Positions 18,472 through 28,218 of a stretch of DNA of 64,000 nt are shown here, in pieces. Position 1 is the first letter of the stretch; each line of letters opens with the position of its first letter. The stretch covers positions 74,975 to 138,974 of the forward strand of contig JABCTZ010000019.1 of the NCBI GenBank assembly GCA_018238155.1. The letters are read 5' to 3'. The stretch is from Candidatus Heimdallarchaeota archaeon. GTDB taxonomy: Archaea > Asgardarchaeota > Heimdallarchaeia > JABLTI01. A program made the position numbers and the translations under genes. The notes below the pieces were generated by a model that saw only the letters and a program-made list of their open reading frames with translations, ran no database searches and was not told the DNA's origin.

Positions 18472-21400
18472 CTAATAATCATAAATTTCTGCTTCAGATG
18501 GTAAATCCGTTTTCTCAACAATTTTCATTACTTCATCTAATGATACCGTAACAATTTGTGAAATTCGGTCTTCACCTGCAGTTACACCAAATATCTTTTC
18601 TGCTGCAGCAATCATTGGTGCTCTTAAACTAATAACTATTATTTGTGTTGCTTTGCTCATTTCACGAATTAGCGCGGCAACTTTGTGGACATTATTGAGA
18701 TCTAAGAAGGCATCAATTTCATCCAGGACATAGAATGGGGCCGGTTTATATCTTTGTATGGCGAATATCATCGCTAGTGCTGTGAGCGATTTCTCACCAC
18801 CTGAAAGAGATAACATACTGACGATTTTCTTTCCTCCTGGATTAGCAGAAATGAGAACTCCTCCATTGAACGGATCATCAGGGTCTTCTAATTCTACCTT
18901 TGCTCTGCCATCTGGTGAAAGAATACCAAAGACTCTATTGAAATCTTTAGAAATATTGTTGAAAATAGCCATGAATTTATCCCGTTTTTCGCTTTCAATG
19001 TCGTTTATTGCTTTGCTAATAGCATCAAAATCTCTTTCAACGAATTTTCTTTTGTCTACTAATTCATTATTTAATTCAAGTTCTTCTTCATATTGGGAAA
19101 CTGCTTTCATATTTATCTCTGGGAGGGCATCAAGTTCTGCTTTTAGTCCAGTAATCACTTCTCTTAGAACAGAGATATCAATTTCTTCATCCTCTGCAAA
19201 AATATATGGTAAATCTCTTTCTGCGGCAATTTCTTCTAATTCAATTATTTGTCCTTCGTTATTCGATTTTTCATTAACAAACCTTTCAACCATAATAATT
19301 ATTTGATTTTGTTCTTGTCTTTCTTCTTCCAGGCTTATTCTCATATTTGCTTGTTCTTCTTCTAACCTTTCTTGTTCATTTTGACTTTCTTCAATTAGAG
19401 AGATCAATTTATCTCGTTTCTCTTTCTTTTGAGAAATCACGGCAGCAATTTCATCAACAGTTTTTTGTAGGAGTGTAACTTCATTCACTAATTCTGGTTC
19501 ATCTTTCTCAATACTTTCGATTCTATTTTGAATTTCTTCGAATGTTTTTCTATTCGTTTCTAAACTAGCAGAAGTCTTGAATTGTTGCATTTTCAAGTCA
19601 TTAATTATATCTCCAATTTCAACTTGCTGGCTTTCTTTAATCTTTATTTCAGTGAGAACATCCTGAATACCACTTGTATCAAGTTCTTCTTTAAGCTTCA
19701 TTTCTGACTCTGATAATTTTTCAAGAGTAATAGCAATATCTTTTCTAGAATTCAATAAATCGTCAATTTTTACTTCTAAATCTTCAGACTCTTTTGAGAG
19801 TTGTTCTAATTCTTTTTGTATTCGAATGTTTTCCTGACTTCTTATTTCAATCTCTTCTTGGATTATATTTATATCTCGTTCTCTCAAATCTCCATTTCTT
19901 ATTACATCACTTAGTTGCGGTTGAAGATCTTCATTCAATTCCTTTGCTATATCTGTTCGATATTCTAATAATCTATGACGTTCTTCTTGTAGTATTTCAT
20001 ATTCTTCTTCCATATCTGGAAGTTTTCCTTCTTCTTCAATTATTAACGAGATTTTTGATGCTGCCCTCGCCTTATAAAAACCACCTGTTATAGCTCCTGA
20101 CGGATTGACTACATCACCATCTAAAGTTATAGCTTTATAAGAGAAACCTATTTTTCGTGCTGTATCGAGATTTTTAACAATAACTGCTTGCCCAAAAACA
20201 AATTCGGCTGCCTTTCGATATTTCTCCTCAAATTCTACCAAATCTATAGCTTTACCGATTACTCCTTTTTCTTTTATATCTGTGGTAATAATATATGGTC
20301 TCAATTTATTGAGAGGTAAAAAGGTTACACGACCAGCTTTTGCTTTTTTAACCATCATTACACATTGTGCTGCTACTTCATCTGTTTCAACTACAATATG
20401 ATTAGTACGATTGCCGGCAGTAATATTCAATGCAATAGAATATTTTGGATGTGTTTTACAAATTTCCCCAATAGTACCGTAGATTCCTTGTATTTTCCCT
20501 GATTCTCTTGCTTCCAAAACAAGTTTTATTCCCCTATCTCTACTTGTTATCTCTGCCATAATTTTCTTTGTAGTTTCTAATTCTGTTTGAATTTGTTTAA
20601 TATTGATAGCTTTATCTCGCAAGTTATGTTCATTTTCAATTAGTTCTTGTTCAACTGTATCCAACTCTGTCTTTAATTCACTCACTTTGACATTTAGTTT
20701 TCTTGCGAGTTCATTATAATCACTAATTTCAGTAGTATACTTTGCTTTTCGACTTAGAAAAGTAGCAAGAATACCTGCAACTTCCACCACTCTCTTCTCT
20801 CGTTCACTTAGTTTAGATTTAGTAATGTTAATATTGTTGTTAAAAATCGCCAATTGAGATTCAATATCTGCTCTTCGCTTATTCATCTCCGCAGTGGTTG
20901 AGCGTATTTCTTCTAATTGATTCATTACTTCACTGGTTTTTGATGTTTCAAGCATCTGTCTTTTTAGATCAAGTTCCTCTTTGATCTTCGTGAGTGTGCT
21001 ATCAGTACCGTCTAATTGTTCTTTAGTTGAAAGATTATCACTTGCAAGATCTGAATTCTCTAATTGTATAGTATTCAATTCTTCTTTTGCAGAAATTTTA
21101 TTTTCTTTTAGTTGTTCTAATTCACGTTCTTTCTGAGCTTTATTTGATACGTTAATAGACTGGTTTTTAGTTAACTCCTCAATTTCACTTGTAAGAGTAT
21201 TGAAAGACTGTGTTGTAGCATCTTTTACTTTTGCTTTTGCTTCTTTGAGTTTTTTATCGTATGATACAATTGCTACAGTCAGCTGATCAATAGTTTCCTC
21301 AGAACTCTTCTTTTTCTCTTTCAAGTCATCTATTTTTGAGACAATTTCAACAATTCTGTCTTTAAGTTGTCTTATTCGAGCATGAATAAGTTTTGCTTCG

Positions 21401-22089
21401 GTATTCTTAATACGAATGGTTAATTCTTGGTATCTTATTGCATCTTCTTTTTCTTTTTCTAGTCTTGCAAGATTCTTCATTGATTCTTCTAATCTTACTG
21501 TAGCAATTCGTAATTTCGTTCGTGCATCATCAAGGTTTTTCTGAGCCTTTTCCTTTTTTTCATCATAAGAGGCTATCCCAGCAATTTCTTCAAAAAGTCC
21601 TCTGACTTGCAAAGGAGACATGTTTGCAAAATTAGCTATTTCACCTTGTCGAATAACATTGTAACCGTCAATTGAGATGCCGCACATTGCAATAGTATCA
21701 ATAATTTCACCTCGAGTGATTTTTGAACCATTTAGATAATATTCGCTTCTTCCATCAAGATGCACTTTTCTACTGATATGAACTTCATCCGTTGCTATCG
21801 GAATTTGTTTTGGTTCTGCAGCGTTGTCTAGAACTAGAGTGACTCTTGAATTTGAAGCCGTTTTTTGCCCTTCTTTTGTTCCCGAAAAAATTACTCCTGA
21901 TAACTTATCACTACGAATTGTTTTAGAACTAAGTTGACCAATTACAAATTGTATTGCATCTGAAATATTGGATTTCCCACAACCATTTGGTCCACTAATA
22001 ACCGTTAAGCCTTTGGTTAAGTGAAGTACAACTTTACGACGACCATAACTCTTGAAATTTTCGAGAATTAATCTTTTAATATGAACCAG
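18472..22089 (-). CDS. smc: Chromosome segregation ATPase SMC, probable CTG start
   Basis: Read from 22089 the product has 1205 residues, normal for SMC. It starts MVHIKRLILENFKSYG, has Walker A GPNGCGKS at 33-40, long coiled coils, a hinge in the middle (GDVVNPSGAITGG), the signature LSLSGGEKS and Walker B FYVLDEIDAFLD. The first ATG in frame, at 21765, lies beyond Walker A, so it cannot be the true start. Between the upstream in-frame TGA and Walker A there is no ATG, GTG or TTG. The CTG at 22087-22089 sits exactly where homologues begin, seven bases after AGGTGA. A sequencing error or another rare start remains possible. scpA follows. Confidence 0.93.
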   Translation of the reverse strand: MVHIKRLILENFKSYGRRKVVLHLTKGLTVISGPNGCGKSNISDAIQFVIGQLSSKTIRSDKLSGVIFSGTKEGQKTASNSRVTLVLDNAAEPKQIPIATDEVHISRKVHLDGRSEYYLNGSKITRGEIIDTIAMCGISIDGYNVIRQGEIANFANMSPLQVRGLFEEIAGIASYDEKKEKAQKNLDDARTKLRIATVRLEESMKNLARLEKEKEDAIRYQELTIRIKNTEAKLIHARIRQLKDRIVEIVSKIDDLKEKKKSSEETIDQLTVAIVSYDKKLKEAKAKVKDATTQSFNTLTSEIEELTKNQSINVSNKAQKERELEQLKENKISAKEELNTIQLENSDLASDNLSTKEQLDGTDSTLTKIKEELDLKRQMLETSKTSEVMNQLEEIRSTTAEMNKRRADIESQLAIFNNNINITKSKLSEREKRVVEVAGILATFLSRKAKYTTEISDYNELARKLNVKVSELKTELDTVEQELIENEHNLRDKAINIKQIQTELETTKKIMAEITSRDRGIKLVLEARESGKIQGIYGTIGEICKTHPKYSIALNITAGNRTNHIVVETDEVAAQCVMMVKKAKAGRVTFLPLNKLRPYIITTDIKEKGVIGKAIDLVEFEEKYRKAAEFVFGQAVIVKNLDTARKIGFSYKAITLDGDVVNPSGAITGGFYKARAASKISLIIEEEGKLPDMEEEYEILQEERHRLLEYRTDIAKELNEDLQPQLSDVIRNGDLRERDINIIQEEIEIRSQENIRIQKELEQLSKESEDLEVKIDDLLNSRKDIAITLEKLSESEMKLKEELDTSGIQDVLTEIKIKESQQVEIGDIINDLKMQQFKTSASLETNRKTFEEIQNRIESIEKDEPELVNEVTLLQKTVDEIAAVISQKKEKRDKLISLIEESQNEQERLEEEQANMRISLEEERQEQNQIIIMVERFVNEKSNNEGQIIELEEIAAERDLPYIFAEDEEIDISVLREVITGLKAELDALPEINMKAVSQYEEELELNNELVDKRKFVERDFDAISKAINDIESEKRDKFMAIFNNISKDFNRVFGILSPDGRAKVELEDPDDPFNGGVLISANPGGKKIVSMLSLSGGEKSLTALAMIFAIQRYKPAPFYVLDEIDAFLDLNNVHKVAALIREMSKATQIIVISLRAPMIAAAEKIFGVTAGEDRISQIVTVSLDEVMKIVEKTDLPSEAEIYDY

Positions 22090-22370
22090 TAGTAATTCAC
22101 CTGCGTGTTGTCCTCACAACATTATATCAAATATACATCCGACATTATTTCTCTTATGAAATAATATTACTATTCTTCTAAATGAAACTATTTTTATCTC
22201 AGCAAATTCTTTCTCTTTTTAAATGGTTTTGAGACTTCTACATCAAATTATTTCACTCTTATCAAAAAGGATTGTATTATCCATAACTTATCTTCATATC
22301 CCATTTAATTCATTTAAATAAAAAAAAATGAAGTCGAAGGAAATTACTTTGATAAAATGAATTTCTCCTT

Positions 22371-22733
22371 CTAAATGAGTTTCTCAATTTGAGTAGCAAA
22401 AGTTCGTAGATTCTTTTTAATGATTCCTACTTGGGAACGCGCATCTTCCCCGTAAAATCCCACTAAAATGGCTTTCTTGGAAACAATAATGGTAATATAT
22501 CCTTCCTCAATTTCACCATCGATGATTTTTACTTTCTTCTTATCAAGGGATTCACTAAGTTTTTTCATCGCTCGAACGACAACTGAAGCACTTGAGAGTA
22601 TAAAGTCATGTTTTAACTCTACAAGAGTATCTGCCCAAAGCTTTGTTCCATCTAATTTTCCGATTAGGAGACCTTCTAATTCGGGTATTTTATCACGAAA
22701 TTCTGTTGCTGCATTAACTAATTTTTCTGACAT
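22371..22733 (-). CDS. Roadblock/LC7-domain protein
   Basis: A 120-residue single Roadblock/LC7 domain: an N-terminal helix, then LEGLLIGKLDGTKLWADTL, a long central helix (ASVVVRAMKKLSESL), and the strand pair YITIIVSKKAILVGFYG, closing with a C-terminal helix. Such proteins dimerise and, in eukaryotes and bacteria, act as regulators or activators of small GTPases (Ragulator, MglB). Three GTPase genes lie elsewhere in this window; no GTPase is adjacent, so the partner is unknown. Confidence 0.82.
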   Translation of the reverse strand: MSEKLVNAATEFRDKIPELEGLLIGKLDGTKLWADTLVELKHDFILSSASVVVRAMKKLSESLDKKKVKIIDGEIEEGYITIIVSKKAILVGFYGEDARSQVGIIKKNLRTFATQIEKLI

Positions 22734-22814
22734 AGTTCATCCCGCTCTATCATTCTAATCTTAATAATAATAACTTTTCTTTAGTAACAATTGAGCTTTT
22801 ATAATTGAATTTAA

Positions 22815-23915
22815 TCATTTGGATAAAGAATGATAATCTTCCGGGTAGAGTATGAACTCATTGCCCACACATTCTTTCGTTCCAAGAATTATTTGGAGAA
22901 AAGAACGCTTATTTTTCACATCTATTACTTTTTCAAGCAATCCTCTTATGATGATTTTCTCTCCCTTTATGAAATATCCTGTTAATGCTCCTTCAAAAGA
23001 AAGCACTCTTTCTAAAGGCAAATCAGGTATTTGAGCTGTTTTTGATAGGAACTCACAATTATCAATTTGATAAATTGCAGGATAAGCAAATCCGAGATCA
23101 CTATTTGTAATTTCACACTCTACATCTACAGCAAAAATCGGTGAAAATACTTCATCACCATATTTAAATGGTAATTCGGATGGTATTGGACTAAAAACTA
23201 GCGATAAATCAGTCTCACCAAATATTGATAACCATTTTTTCTTAGCTATATATTTGCTTGCTAATTTCATTGGTAAACCAGATTTTTTTGCCATGCTTCT
23301 TTCATAACGCATTCTCTTTTGTTGTGCCATTTCTTTGATCTCAGGAAAAACTTCGTAAATAATAGGGAATTCTTCATTAAAATTCTGTGCAAAGTCATTT
23401 CCATAAACAATGAAATCAATGTCTGATTTTTTTGTTTGTGCTTTCCAAACAATAGATCCTGTTATACCCATTTTATTGAAAGGAATTTTTAAGTTGTCCC
23501 GTAATAATTCAGCTAATTTTTTTACTTTTGTTTCTATATCATCTAATCTGCTTTCCTCATTTATTATTTCCATCAAACGTTCTTCAGGATAAAAATAACG
23601 TTTAATTCGTTTAATTGGCACGGCCAAAAAATCAACGCTATATACTTCACTATGATAAAAGTAGCTTGGCTCTTTTGTTTTAAAATTAATTAGATTGTCT
23701 TGATGCCCTTCTAAACTGTAACTCTTTAACATCCTTTTATACTTCAAACCAGTCTCTCGAGAGACCCAATGACTTTCCCCGAGATCATATTTTACAATGC
23801 AAAGTTTTCTATCTTCAGGATGATGCCATGTAAGCACTTGACAAATACGATTCTTATCGTCCATAAAATAGTCTAAATGCAATGATTCTCGTTTGAATGT
23901 TAAATTTCCATGCAC
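22815..23915 (-). CDS. Nucleotidyltransferase-fold protein
   Basis: The 366 residues hold a minimal nucleotidyltransferase core near 160-185: GITGSIVWKAQTKKSDIDF, with the GS motif and the D-x-D metal ligands. The N-terminal half (HLDYFMDDKNRICQVLTWHHP and on) is not recognised. The C-terminal part contains a PAIYQIDNCEF segment and a small beta domain. It resembles archaeal predicted nucleotidyltransferases of unknown substrate; nucleotide or RNA-end transfer is possible. Neighbours give no clue. An in-frame ATG near 23864 is an alternative start. Confidence 0.7.
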   Translation of the reverse strand: MHGNLTFKRESLHLDYFMDDKNRICQVLTWHHPEDRKLCIVKYDLGESHWVSRETGLKYKRMLKSYSLEGHQDNLINFKTKEPSYFYHSEVYSVDFLAVPIKRIKRYFYPEERLMEIINEESRLDDIETKVKKLAELLRDNLKIPFNKMGITGSIVWKAQTKKSDIDFIVYGNDFAQNFNEEFPIIYEVFPEIKEMAQQKRMRYERSMAKKSGLPMKLASKYIAKKKWLSIFGETDLSLVFSPIPSELPFKYGDEVFSPIFAVDVECEITNSDLGFAYPAIYQIDNCEFLSKTAQIPDLPLERVLSFEGALTGYFIKGEKIIIRGLLEKVIDVKNKRSFLQIILGTKECVGNEFILYPEDYHSLSK

Positions 23916-24070
23916 TGATTAATCACCATTGAACAAAAGAATGAGCTGTTCTTCTCAATTTTAAGACTTTCTTCAAATTAAACTATTAATAAAATGAATT
24001 GTTTTTTAATGAGAACTTCTAATATCTCTAGTATAATAACAATTCATCGAACTTTAGAAGTGACTTAGAC

Positions 24071-24889
24071 ATGCCAAAAGTGAAACCAGAAGACGAAGCA
24101 CAATTATATTTTCTCTCTGGAAAGAAGGCGTTTGAGGTTGGAAATTCGGATGATGCATTTCAAGATTTAAATTTGGCACTAAAATATTATCATCATTCAA
24201 CCGAGCACGCAATTTTAGCAGAGATGCATCGAATGTTAGGAGAACTCTATTATGACAAAGGAAAAATGATTGAATCCCGAAATCATTACAAAAGAGCTTT
24301 TCAATCATTTAAGAACTTCAATCAAAAAATTGGGATGGCCGATTGTTTCGATAAGATAGCAATTACTTTCATATTACAAGGTGAATTAGAACATGCAGAA
24401 GATTATCAAGAAAAAGCACTAGATATCAGAAAAAACACTCCTGATAAAAGAGGGTTAGCTCGTGGATTAAAAAATCTAGCAATTATAAAATATAAAATGG
24501 GCACTGATCTCAAAAAAGCATTAGAAATGTTGGACCATGCAATCTCTCTTGCTTCAAAAAGTAAAGAACCTCAGCTAGTTATTAACATCTGTTTAGATAA
24601 AGCAAAAGTAGAGATAAAACTCGGATTGTTGGAAGAAGCAATGAAAAGTAACGTTATTGCAAGACGATTCAGCAAAAAACATTCATTAAAATTACCAGAT
24701 GAAAGCCAAGATGAATTTGCTGATTTATTGATTCAATTGGGGTTAAATGCTTACGATGATGGGGCAATGGAACAGGCATTAAAATACTTAAAAAATGCCA
24801 CATTAATTCTAAAAACAAATGATAAACAAATATCCTCTTCTATTGCAGATATCATTTCAAAACTGGAGGAAAAATATGTTTCAAATTAA
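24071..24889 (+). CDS. TPR-repeat protein
   Basis: The 272 residues are almost entirely helix-turn-helix repeats of about 34-40 residues. At least six are visible (for example YFLSGKKAFEVGNSDDAFQD, MLGELYYDKGKMIESRNHYK, LKNLAIIKYKMGTDLKKALE). The Ala/Gly/Pro spacing is that of tetratricopeptide repeats. It would be a soluble protein-protein interaction scaffold. No enzymatic domain is attached. It converges with the tRNA-Pro gene. Confidence 0.85.
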   Translation: MPKVKPEDEAQLYFLSGKKAFEVGNSDDAFQDLNLALKYYHHSTEHAILAEMHRMLGELYYDKGKMIESRNHYKRAFQSFKNFNQKIGMADCFDKIAITFILQGELEHAEDYQEKALDIRKNTPDKRGLARGLKNLAIIKYKMGTDLKKALEMLDHAISLASKSKEPQLVINICLDKAKVEIKLGLLEEAMKSNVIARRFSKKHSLKLPDESQDEFADLLIQLGLNAYDDGAMEQALKYLKNATLILKTNDKQISSSIADIISKLEEKYVSN

Positions 24890-24905
24890 TGAAAAAAACT
24901 TTTGA

Positions 24906-25010
24906 TGGGCGGGAGGGGATTTGAACCCCCGAACTCTTGATTTTTCGCAAAAATAGATTAATCTATTTTTGACCCGAACCAAGTATCATACCGTACTAGA
25001 CTACCCACCC
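24906..25010 (-). tRNA. tRNA-Pro (CGG) with 31-base BHB intron
   Basis: Acceptor GGGTGGG (25010-25004) pairs with CCCGCCC (24913-24907) with discriminator A at 24906; CCA is not encoded. The anticodon stem is CTTGG/TCAAG, the anticodon CGG is at 24976-24974 with G37 at 24973, and the T arm has TTCAAAT. An intron spans 24972-24942, between positions 37 and 38. The four-base helix TTCG/CGAA flanked by three-base bulges GGT and AAA forms a canonical bulge-helix-bulge, and the intron stem is a near-perfect palindrome (CAAAAATAGATT/AATCTATTTTTG). The spliced tRNA is 74 bases. Confidence 0.95.
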
Positions 25011-25025
25011 AGGATTACTTCTATC

Positions 25026-25035
25026 GTATTTAAAT
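25026..25035 (-). promoter_or_regulatory. TATA-like box of tRNA-Pro
   Basis: ATTTAAATAC on the minus strand lies 16-25 bases before the tRNA 5' end, a plausible position for archaeal TBP binding. Confidence 0.45.
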
Positions 25036-25164
25036 CGTTTAATAAAAAATTTTTTCTATCAATAATAATTGATGTAAATTGTTTCAATTAGTGATAAGAA
25101 AGGTTATTAGTTTCACTGTCAGTATTTTCCTATATAAACAGATGACTGATAGGAGAGCCTTTCC

Positions 25165-26001
25165 ATGAACGGTATAAAAAAAGTAGCTGTCATTTCTCGA
25201 TTGTCACAAGATAAACACAAGAAATTAGCTAAAGAAGTTGTTAGCATTTTCGAAAATTATGAAGTCGATGTTTATATGAATGAACCTTTCGCCAAAGTAA
25301 TGAAGTATTCTAATTCAATATCGATGGAAAAATTAAACACTGTCGATTTAGTAATCGCTCTAGGTGGGGATGGTACTATTCTATGGACAGCTCGTTATTC
25401 TGATGAAGTACCTATTTTTGGAATTAACGCGGGTTATCTTGGTTTTCTTACTACAGCCACTTTAGAAAAAAGTGAAATAAGCCTTCAACGGATAATGACA
25501 GGTGATTTTGTTCTAGAGCGTTGTATGCGTTTGAGGATTCTCTTAGATGGAAAAGCATTATCTACAGCATTAAATGAAGTTTATGTCACCAATGAGAAAA
25601 ATGCTCAAATATGTAATTTGAATTTTGAAGTTGATGGATTTGACTTTGGTAATCATAGACTTGATGGTTTACTAGTTTCTACTCCAGTTGGTTCTACTGC
25701 TTATGCTCTTTCAGCTGGTGGTTCAATAATTGAACCAAAAATCAAAGCAATGCAAATTGTTCCTGTGAATAGCGTTACAAGGCGCATTCGACCTTTTGTT
25801 GTTCCAGGTGATTCAAAGGTTACCATCTCTATTCCTTCATATTCTACAAAAAAAGTAGCTATTGTTATAGATGGTAATGAAGAAAACAAATTTCCAAGTG
25901 ACTCTAAACTAGAAGTAACTCAAGCTAAACGAGAAACAGTTTTTCTCCGATTTCCAGATCATGGATTTTTCAATAGATTGCAAGATAAATTGGGATTCTA
26001 A
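25165..26001 (+). CDS. nadK: NAD kinase
   Basis: The 278 residues contain the two family motifs: GGDGT at 67-71 and STPVGSTAYALSAGG at about 172-186. FGINAGYLGFL and LNEVYVTN lie in their expected places. The enzyme phosphorylates NAD to NADP using ATP or polyphosphate. It starts at an ATG preceded by AGGAGAG (25151-25157), a clear ribosome-binding site. It is followed 17 bases later by nob1 and may be co-transcribed with it. Confidence 0.95.
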   Translation: MNGIKKVAVISRLSQDKHKKLAKEVVSIFENYEVDVYMNEPFAKVMKYSNSISMEKLNTVDLVIALGGDGTILWTARYSDEVPIFGINAGYLGFLTTATLEKSEISLQRIMTGDFVLERCMRLRILLDGKALSTALNEVYVTNEKNAQICNLNFEVDGFDFGNHRLDGLLVSTPVGSTAYALSAGGSIIEPKIKAMQIVPVNSVTRRIRPFVVPGDSKVTISIPSYSTKKVAIVIDGNEENKFPSDSKLEVTQAKRETVFLRFPDHGFFNRLQDKLGF

Positions 26002-26018
26002 TCACTCGAGGTGAAATT

Positions 26019-26552
26019 GTGTCTGCAAAGAAAATGAGAAAAAAAGCATTTGTTATTGATGCTTCCGCGATATTTAATGGTGTATTGAGTCATAATCTTC
26101 TTGGCAAGAAATATCTCCCACAATGTGTGACATATGAAATTGAAGGGATGTATCGAGGAGAAGCGCTTTTAGAGGAAATTGCTGTAAAGAAAGATGTAAT
26201 TATTACTATCCCTGATAAAACAGCTTTTACCGAAGTGAATAATCAAGCAAATGAAACAGGGGATATTGCGGAGCTTTCTGAATGTGATATGAATGTTGTT
26301 GCAATAGCTTATGAATTGCAATTAAAGAATAATTTAGTAGAAATTATTACTGATGATTATGATATCCAAAACCTAGCAAATCATATGGGTATCTCTTACA
26401 AAGGAATATATTGGAAAGGCATAACTTGGGTACATGAATATACTTGGATCTGTACTGGTTGTAGATTTAAAAGCAAAAAACAAATGGACACTTGTTTCGA
26501 ATGTGGTTCTTCTATGAAGAAGAAAGTTCAAAGAAAGAAAAAAAGGAGCTAA
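26019..26552 (+). CDS. nob1: Nob1-like PIN endonuclease with zinc ribbon
   Basis: The 177 residues form a PIN domain with acidic residues in VIDASAIF, in ELSECDMNVVAIA and in ITDDYDIQN. A C-terminal zinc ribbon (CTGCRFK...CFECG) and a basic tail follow. This is the layout of Nob1, which cuts the 3' end of 16S/18S rRNA precursors during small-subunit maturation. It begins at a GTG at 26019 preceded by GAGGTGA (26007-26013). It lies between nadK and an unknown gene with only short gaps. Confidence 0.9.
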   Translation: MSAKKMRKKAFVIDASAIFNGVLSHNLLGKKYLPQCVTYEIEGMYRGEALLEEIAVKKDVIITIPDKTAFTEVNNQANETGDIAELSECDMNVVAIAYELQLKNNLVEIITDDYDIQNLANHMGISYKGIYWKGITWVHEYTWICTGCRFKSKKQMDTCFECGSSMKKKVQRKKKRS

Positions 26553-26556
26553 TAAC

Positions 26557-27408
26557 ATGTCTCTTAATACTGCGAAGGTAACTAAACGTGGACTAATACT
26601 CACTGATTCAAAGAAAATCTCCTTAATTGTCCCATTGAAAATCACTCGAGATAAAGTACAAAAAGATGATAATTCTAAAATAGATCTTAATAGACCTCTT
26701 TTTCTCCTCCTTGCTGAAAATCTTAGTAGATATTCTATTATTTTTAATAAGACATCCAAAACTGACTTTGAATTGTTACTGACTTGTTATTTTACTGCAT
26801 CTCAACAGACAACTCTATTTCAGAATTCACAAAATACCTTGAAACGTCTTAGCCTACTTTTATCTGATAATAATTTTAACATTGACCCTCTTTCACCTCA
26901 AGATTTTCTTAATCAGATAAAAAATAAATTACCAAAAAGTATTGTTGAAGTGGCTCCACAAATATATGAAATTGTAACACCAAAAGGTGTCTTTTATCAA
27001 ACAACAGCAAAATTCTTGATCAATCATTTCTTTGAAAAGAAAGCTTTCTTTTCTTTTTTAACTGATTTCTTAGCAATTCTTCCTAATGGATGGACAAGTA
27101 TAGACATCAAAAATACAAAGAAGCACATCAAAGATAAAATGCAATATATTTCAGAAATTGCAATAACTGTCAATCTTAGCGATTCTGATATGGTATCCTT
27201 ACAATTAGATCAAAAGAAATTACGCTCTCTTTTGCAATTTTTTTCCAAGGTTTGGATTGATGAACCTGAAGGTCTGATAACTTTGGTAAAAATCGATGAA
27301 TTTCAAAAAAATTATGGAAAGATTATTTTCGGTCAAGGTTGGAAATTCTTTCCGGTAGATTATGAAGGTATTTTGGATTTCAGTTCACTTTTAAAACTCC
27401 TGCCATAA
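26557..27408 (+). CDS. Unknown protein encoded directly after nob1
   Basis: A 283-residue soluble protein starting four bases after the nob1 stop, so almost certainly in the same operon. AAGGAGC just before the nob1 stop acts as its ribosome-binding site. I see no known motif. The N-terminal part has beta character (KVTKRGLILTDSKKISLIVP) and the C-terminal half is alpha-helical, ending in a strand-rich GQGWKFFPVDYEG. Its position suggests a role in ribosome maturation, but this is inference only. Confidence 0.65.
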   Translation: MSLNTAKVTKRGLILTDSKKISLIVPLKITRDKVQKDDNSKIDLNRPLFLLLAENLSRYSIIFNKTSKTDFELLLTCYFTASQQTTLFQNSQNTLKRLSLLLSDNNFNIDPLSPQDFLNQIKNKLPKSIVEVAPQIYEIVTPKGVFYQTTAKFLINHFFEKKAFFSFLTDFLAILPNGWTSIDIKNTKKHIKDKMQYISEIAITVNLSDSDMVSLQLDQKKLRSLLQFFSKVWIDEPEGLITLVKIDEFQKNYGKIIFGQGWKFFPVDYEGILDFSSLLKLLP

Positions 27409-27541
27409 AAATAAACTAATTTAAAATAATTCCCCCAACTCAACACAATCTTTTTAATCAATACGTTGTTTTTTGGAGATATCGCAATCGCGTGTTACTG
27501 TCACCGTACTCTTTAACAACCTTTTATCGTTATTGATGTGC

Positions 27542-27550
27542 GGTATAAAC
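27542..27550 (+). promoter_or_regulatory. TATA-like box of the L1-L10 operon
   Basis: GGTATAAAC lies 21-29 bases before the ATG at 27571, which would give a leaderless or nearly leaderless L1 transcript. A second candidate, CTTTTTAAT near 27451, would instead give a leader of about 90 bases. Confidence 0.4.
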
Positions 27551-27570
27551 TACACTAGTAAGTGATTAAT

Positions 27571-28218
27571 ATGGATATAAACAAAACGACAGAAGCCGTT
27601 GCTGCTCTTAAAAAAGCATCTAAAAAACGAAAGTTTATTGAAAGCATTGATATTGCTGTAAACTTTAAAGATTTAGATCTTAAAGTACCTAGCAACCGTT
27701 TTAATTTCCAGACAACCTTACCTCATGCTATTCGCAAAAAACCACAAGTAGCTATTTTTGCTTCTGGTGAAATTGCTGTGAATGCTCGCAATGCAGGTGT
27801 CAAGACTGTCTTGGGAAAAACTGAACTTGAAGCTTTAGGAAAACTTCCTAAAGAAATTAGAAAGTTAGCAAGAGAACATGATTTCTTTCTCGCTGAACCT
27901 TCTTTGATGCCTTTGATTGCCCGATTTCTCGGTAAATATTTGGCTCCTCGAGGAAAGATGCCTCAACCAATTGCGCCAAACGTAGATATTCCCTCTCTTC
28001 TTGTACGTTTTACTCGAACGTCTAGATTACGTATAAAGGAAAATCCTGTTGTAATTACTAAAGTTGGCACTGTTAAAATGGATAATAAAGCAATAGCTGA
28101 TAATATTGCCGCAGTTATTCACACTCTAGAAGCTCGCTTAGAGAAAGGTATGATGAATATACGTTCTGCTAATATTAAGACTACTATGGGTAAGTCGTTT
28201 AGAATTGAGGTGCACTAA
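27571..28218 (+). CDS. rpl1: Large-subunit ribosomal protein L1
   Basis: About 215 residues with the L1 hallmarks: the N-terminal KKRKFIESIDIAVNFKDLD, the central domain with FLGKYLAPRGKMPQPI, and the C-terminal IRSANIKTTMGKSFRIEV. L1 forms the mobile L1 stalk near the E site and in many archaea represses its own mRNA. An in-frame GTG at 27562 is an alternative start three codons earlier; the ATG at 27571 suits the promoter spacing. The L10 start codon follows the stop codon immediately. Confidence 0.95.
   Translation: MDINKTTEAVAALKKASKKRKFIESIDIAVNFKDLDLKVPSNRFNFQTTLPHAIRKKPQVAIFASGEIAVNARNAGVKTVLGKTELEALGKLPKEIRKLAREHDFFLAEPSLMPLIARFLGKYLAPRGKMPQPIAPNVDIPSLLVRFTRTSRLRIKENPVVITKVGTVKMDNKAIADNIAAVIHTLEARLEKGMMNIRSANIKTTMGKSFRIEVH

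Noticed and set aside
21765..21767. ATG in smc as start codon
   Set aside because: It lies about 108 codons inside the gene, after the Walker A motif.
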